Below, one piece after another: positions 5,112-6,041 of a stretch of DNA of 6,041 nucleotides. The stretch is from SVTX01 sp045538195 (lineage in GTDB: Bacteria; Bacillota; Clostridia; Oscillospirales; CAG-272), in the NCBI GenBank assembly GCA_045538195.1, contig JAZSRA010000046.1, forward strand, positions 1 to 6,041, written 5' to 3'. Under the pieces are notes generated by a model. The model was not told the origin of the DNA, made no database searches, and saw nothing but the letters and a program-made list of their open reading frames with translations. Position 1 is the stretch's first letter; every line of letters begins with the position of its first letter. The position numbers and the translations under genes are program-made.

Positions 5112-5127
5112 GGGGATAACCCCTTTT
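5112..5127 (+). other. Third G/C hairpin with short T run
   Basis: GGGG (5112-5115) pairs with CCCC (5120-5123) around ATAA and is followed by TTTT (5124-5127). It is small but repeats the GGGGGATA core seen at 5069-5076. It ends about 20 bases before the ribosome binding site of the membrane-protein gene. Confidence 0.4.
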
Positions 5128-5145
5128 CGGATAAAAATTTGACAC

Positions 5146-5155
5146 AAAGGAAGGT
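5146..5155 (+). promoter_or_regulatory. Ribosome binding site for the start at 5163
   Basis: AAAGGAAGGT ends 7 bases before the ATG at 5163. It is a reasonable Shine-Dalgarno and supports translation from 5163 rather than only from 4920. Confidence 0.7.
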
Positions 5156-5162
5156 GCGCTTT

Positions 5163-6041
5163 ATGAATCACCCGATTCTCATAGAAAACCAGAAAAAGAG
5201 GAGAGATATTCCGCTGTGGATGCTGGTCTGTTTCTCTATGTTTACCTTTTGGCAGATGGGATTTATCTATTATTTCCTCGAGCCGTCCTCGGCTCTCGAC
5301 GGAAAGATCCCCATCGACATTAACATCGATTACGGCACTACGCTGACAGCGGTTTGTTACATACTCGGTATCCTTACAATGATCTTCTTGCCGAGGATTA
5401 TTACGTGGGCGCAGAGGATCGCCACGGGTGTTGCACTGGTTTCGGCAGTCGCTTTCTTTCTTCCTCTGCCGGACGATATTCTGCGCCTTAACATTTACCT
5501 GCAGATCTTCTGCTGCTGTCTGATGATCGGCTTTGAGACCTTTCTTGTGGTTACTTACTTTTCCGAGAAAAGCAGCGTTAAGTATCTGACCTTCGGCTAC
5601 GGTATAGCGGTGTTCTTGATCGCTTTGGTTCAGAACGAGATCGTGTCGATTCCGTTCTCTGCCTTCCGCTATGCAATGGTGGCGGCGCTTGTGCTTCTGT
5701 TTATCTTCTTCCTCCGTATCCCTGCGGGTAAGGAGCGTTTGCCGAGAGTTGTTAAGAAGAGCGACGGCATTCCTGCACCGAAAAAGCTGATGTGGGGTAC
5801 ATATCTTCTTATGTTCATTATCGCACTGATGGGCGTTGCCGGCCCTGCGGTTGTTGGTAAGGCAGAGCACGGCGTTTCCATTATGTATTTGGTCGTGGCA
5901 CTTTCCTGTTTCACGATGTATTTGCTCCACAAAAAAGCGAATATCCACCCTTTCCGAATGATGCCCGTGCTTGTGGGACTCGGCGGACTCGGTTTCCTTT
6001 TGATGATCGCAACCTCTTACGTTCCCGCGCTTGCATACGTC
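5163..6041 (+). CDS. Multi-pass membrane protein, MFS-like, possible LuxR-type sensor; C-terminus beyond window
   Basis: The first 293 codons are present and the frame is open at the right edge. Start ATG 5163 has an AAAGGAAGG ribosome binding site. The N-terminus is cytosolic-looking (MNHPILIENQKKRRDIPLWM), followed by about nine hydrophobic spans: roughly residues 18-40, 60-80, 86-102, 109-133, 143-161, 168-185, 209-232, 238-255 and 265-292. A basic cytosolic loop (about 186-208, with RVVKKSDG) lies between spans 6 and 7, where MFS proteins have their central loop. I remember clostridial proteins with the same wording (DIPLWML, FWQMGFIYF, CCCLMIGFETF, MGVxGPA, KxxIHPFRxxP). Several of them carry a C-terminal LuxR-type HTH, which would make this a membrane sensor-regulator. 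That end is not visible, so transporter remains possible. It is divergent from the lipoprotein operon and preceded by a long structured leader. Confidence 0.88.
   Translation, partial: MNHPILIENQKKRRDIPLWMLVCFSMFTFWQMGFIYYFLEPSSALDGKIPIDINIDYGTTLTAVCYILGILTMIFLPRIITWAQRIATGVALVSAVAFFLPLPDDILRLNIYLQIFCCCLMIGFETFLVVTYFSEKSSVKYLTFGYGIAVFLIALVQNEIVSIPFSAFRYAMVAALVLLFIFFLRIPAGKERLPRVVKKSDGIPAPKKLMWGTYLLMFIIALMGVAGPAVVGKAEHGVSIMYLVVALSCFTMYLLHKKANIHPFRMMPVLVGLGGLGFLLMIATSYVPALAYV

Larger units (their letters stand above)
4920..5162 (+). other. In-frame 81-codon upstream extension, possibly translated
   Basis: Starting at the ATG at 4920, which follows GAGGAG at 4911-4916, the frame has no stop and joins the membrane-protein ATG at 5163 in phase. 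The nearest in-frame stop upstream is TAA at 4869-4871. The predicted segment begins MLVLHTNIKGYPF and ends KVRF. It has no recognisable domain, and its composition is dictated by the palindromes beneath it. Proteins of this type as I remember them begin near MNHP, so the later start is more likely the main one. Translation from 4920 would place the hairpins inside coding sequence. Spacing from GAGGAG to the ATG is only 3 bases, which is short. Confidence 0.3.

Noticed and set aside
4789..5127. Insertion sequence or CRISPR array
   Set aside because: The repeats here are short palindromes without a transposase or regular repeat-spacer pattern.
4758..5948. 396-codon open frame on the minus strand, antisense to the membrane protein, ending in ATGA overlap with the zinc-ribbon start
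   Set aside because: The translation is rich in His, Arg, Gln, Asn and Cys with no domain-like pattern, and it lies opposite a convincing membrane-protein gene with its own promoter and ribosome binding site. It is a shadow frame that happens to be open.

Overview
The window looks like chromosomal DNA from a low-to-moderate GC Gram-positive of the class Clostridia, probably a gut Oscillospiraceae/Ruminococcaceae-type bacterium. This is inferred from near-consensus AGGAGG ribosome binding sites before almost every gene, lipoproteins with LAAC/LTAC lipoboxes and Asn/Asp/Gly/Ser-rich linkers, and a membrane protein of a type I remember from such genomes. No rRNA, tRNA, CRISPR array or insertion sequence was seen.

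Region 1 (1-4761, minus strand) is one tightly packed run of seven genes transcribed right to left. The first is a small cysteine-rich zinc-ribbon protein (4444-4761). Six consecutive predicted lipoproteins follow (3339-4382, 2488-3306, 1519-2472, 943-1491, 286-924 and 1-246, the last cut by the window edge). Gaps are 15-61 bases, each gene has its own Shine-Dalgarno, and no terminator is visible between them, so they probably form an operon. The lipoproteins share near-identical signal peptides, and several share the linker after the lipid-anchored cysteine. Their mature domains are mostly different: a bacterial Ig-like plus LolA-like domain, a CxxC-CxxC zinc-ribbon-like motif plus a related C-terminal domain, an apparent internal duplication, a lipocalin-like beta domain, and two unknowns. 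The first lipoprotein is unusual: a 45-residue polar, glycine/alanine-rich segment precedes its signal peptide.

Region 2 (4762-5162) is a divergent intergenic region of about 400 bases. It holds a near-ideal sigma-A promoter on the plus strand (TTGAAA-17-TATAAT with an extended -10), a 9-bp direct repeat that may be an operator, and a leader of about 290 nt. The leader contains consecutive hairpins, several followed by T tracts like intrinsic terminators, and four runs of five or six G. It is also open in frame with the downstream gene for 81 codons from an ATG with its own GAGGAG, so it can be read as a structured regulatory leader or as an N-terminal extension.

Region 3 (5163-6041, plus strand) is the first 293 codons of a multi-pass membrane protein, MFS-like and possibly the sensor half of a membrane-bound LuxR-type regulator. 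It is cut by the right edge.

How the parts work together is inference. The minus-strand genes look like a set of surface lipoproteins made alongside a cytosolic zinc-ribbon protein. The divergent membrane protein may sense or transport something related, but nothing in the sequence proves a link. The points most worth following are the shared-leader lipoprotein array, the chimeric lipoprotein and the structured leader.
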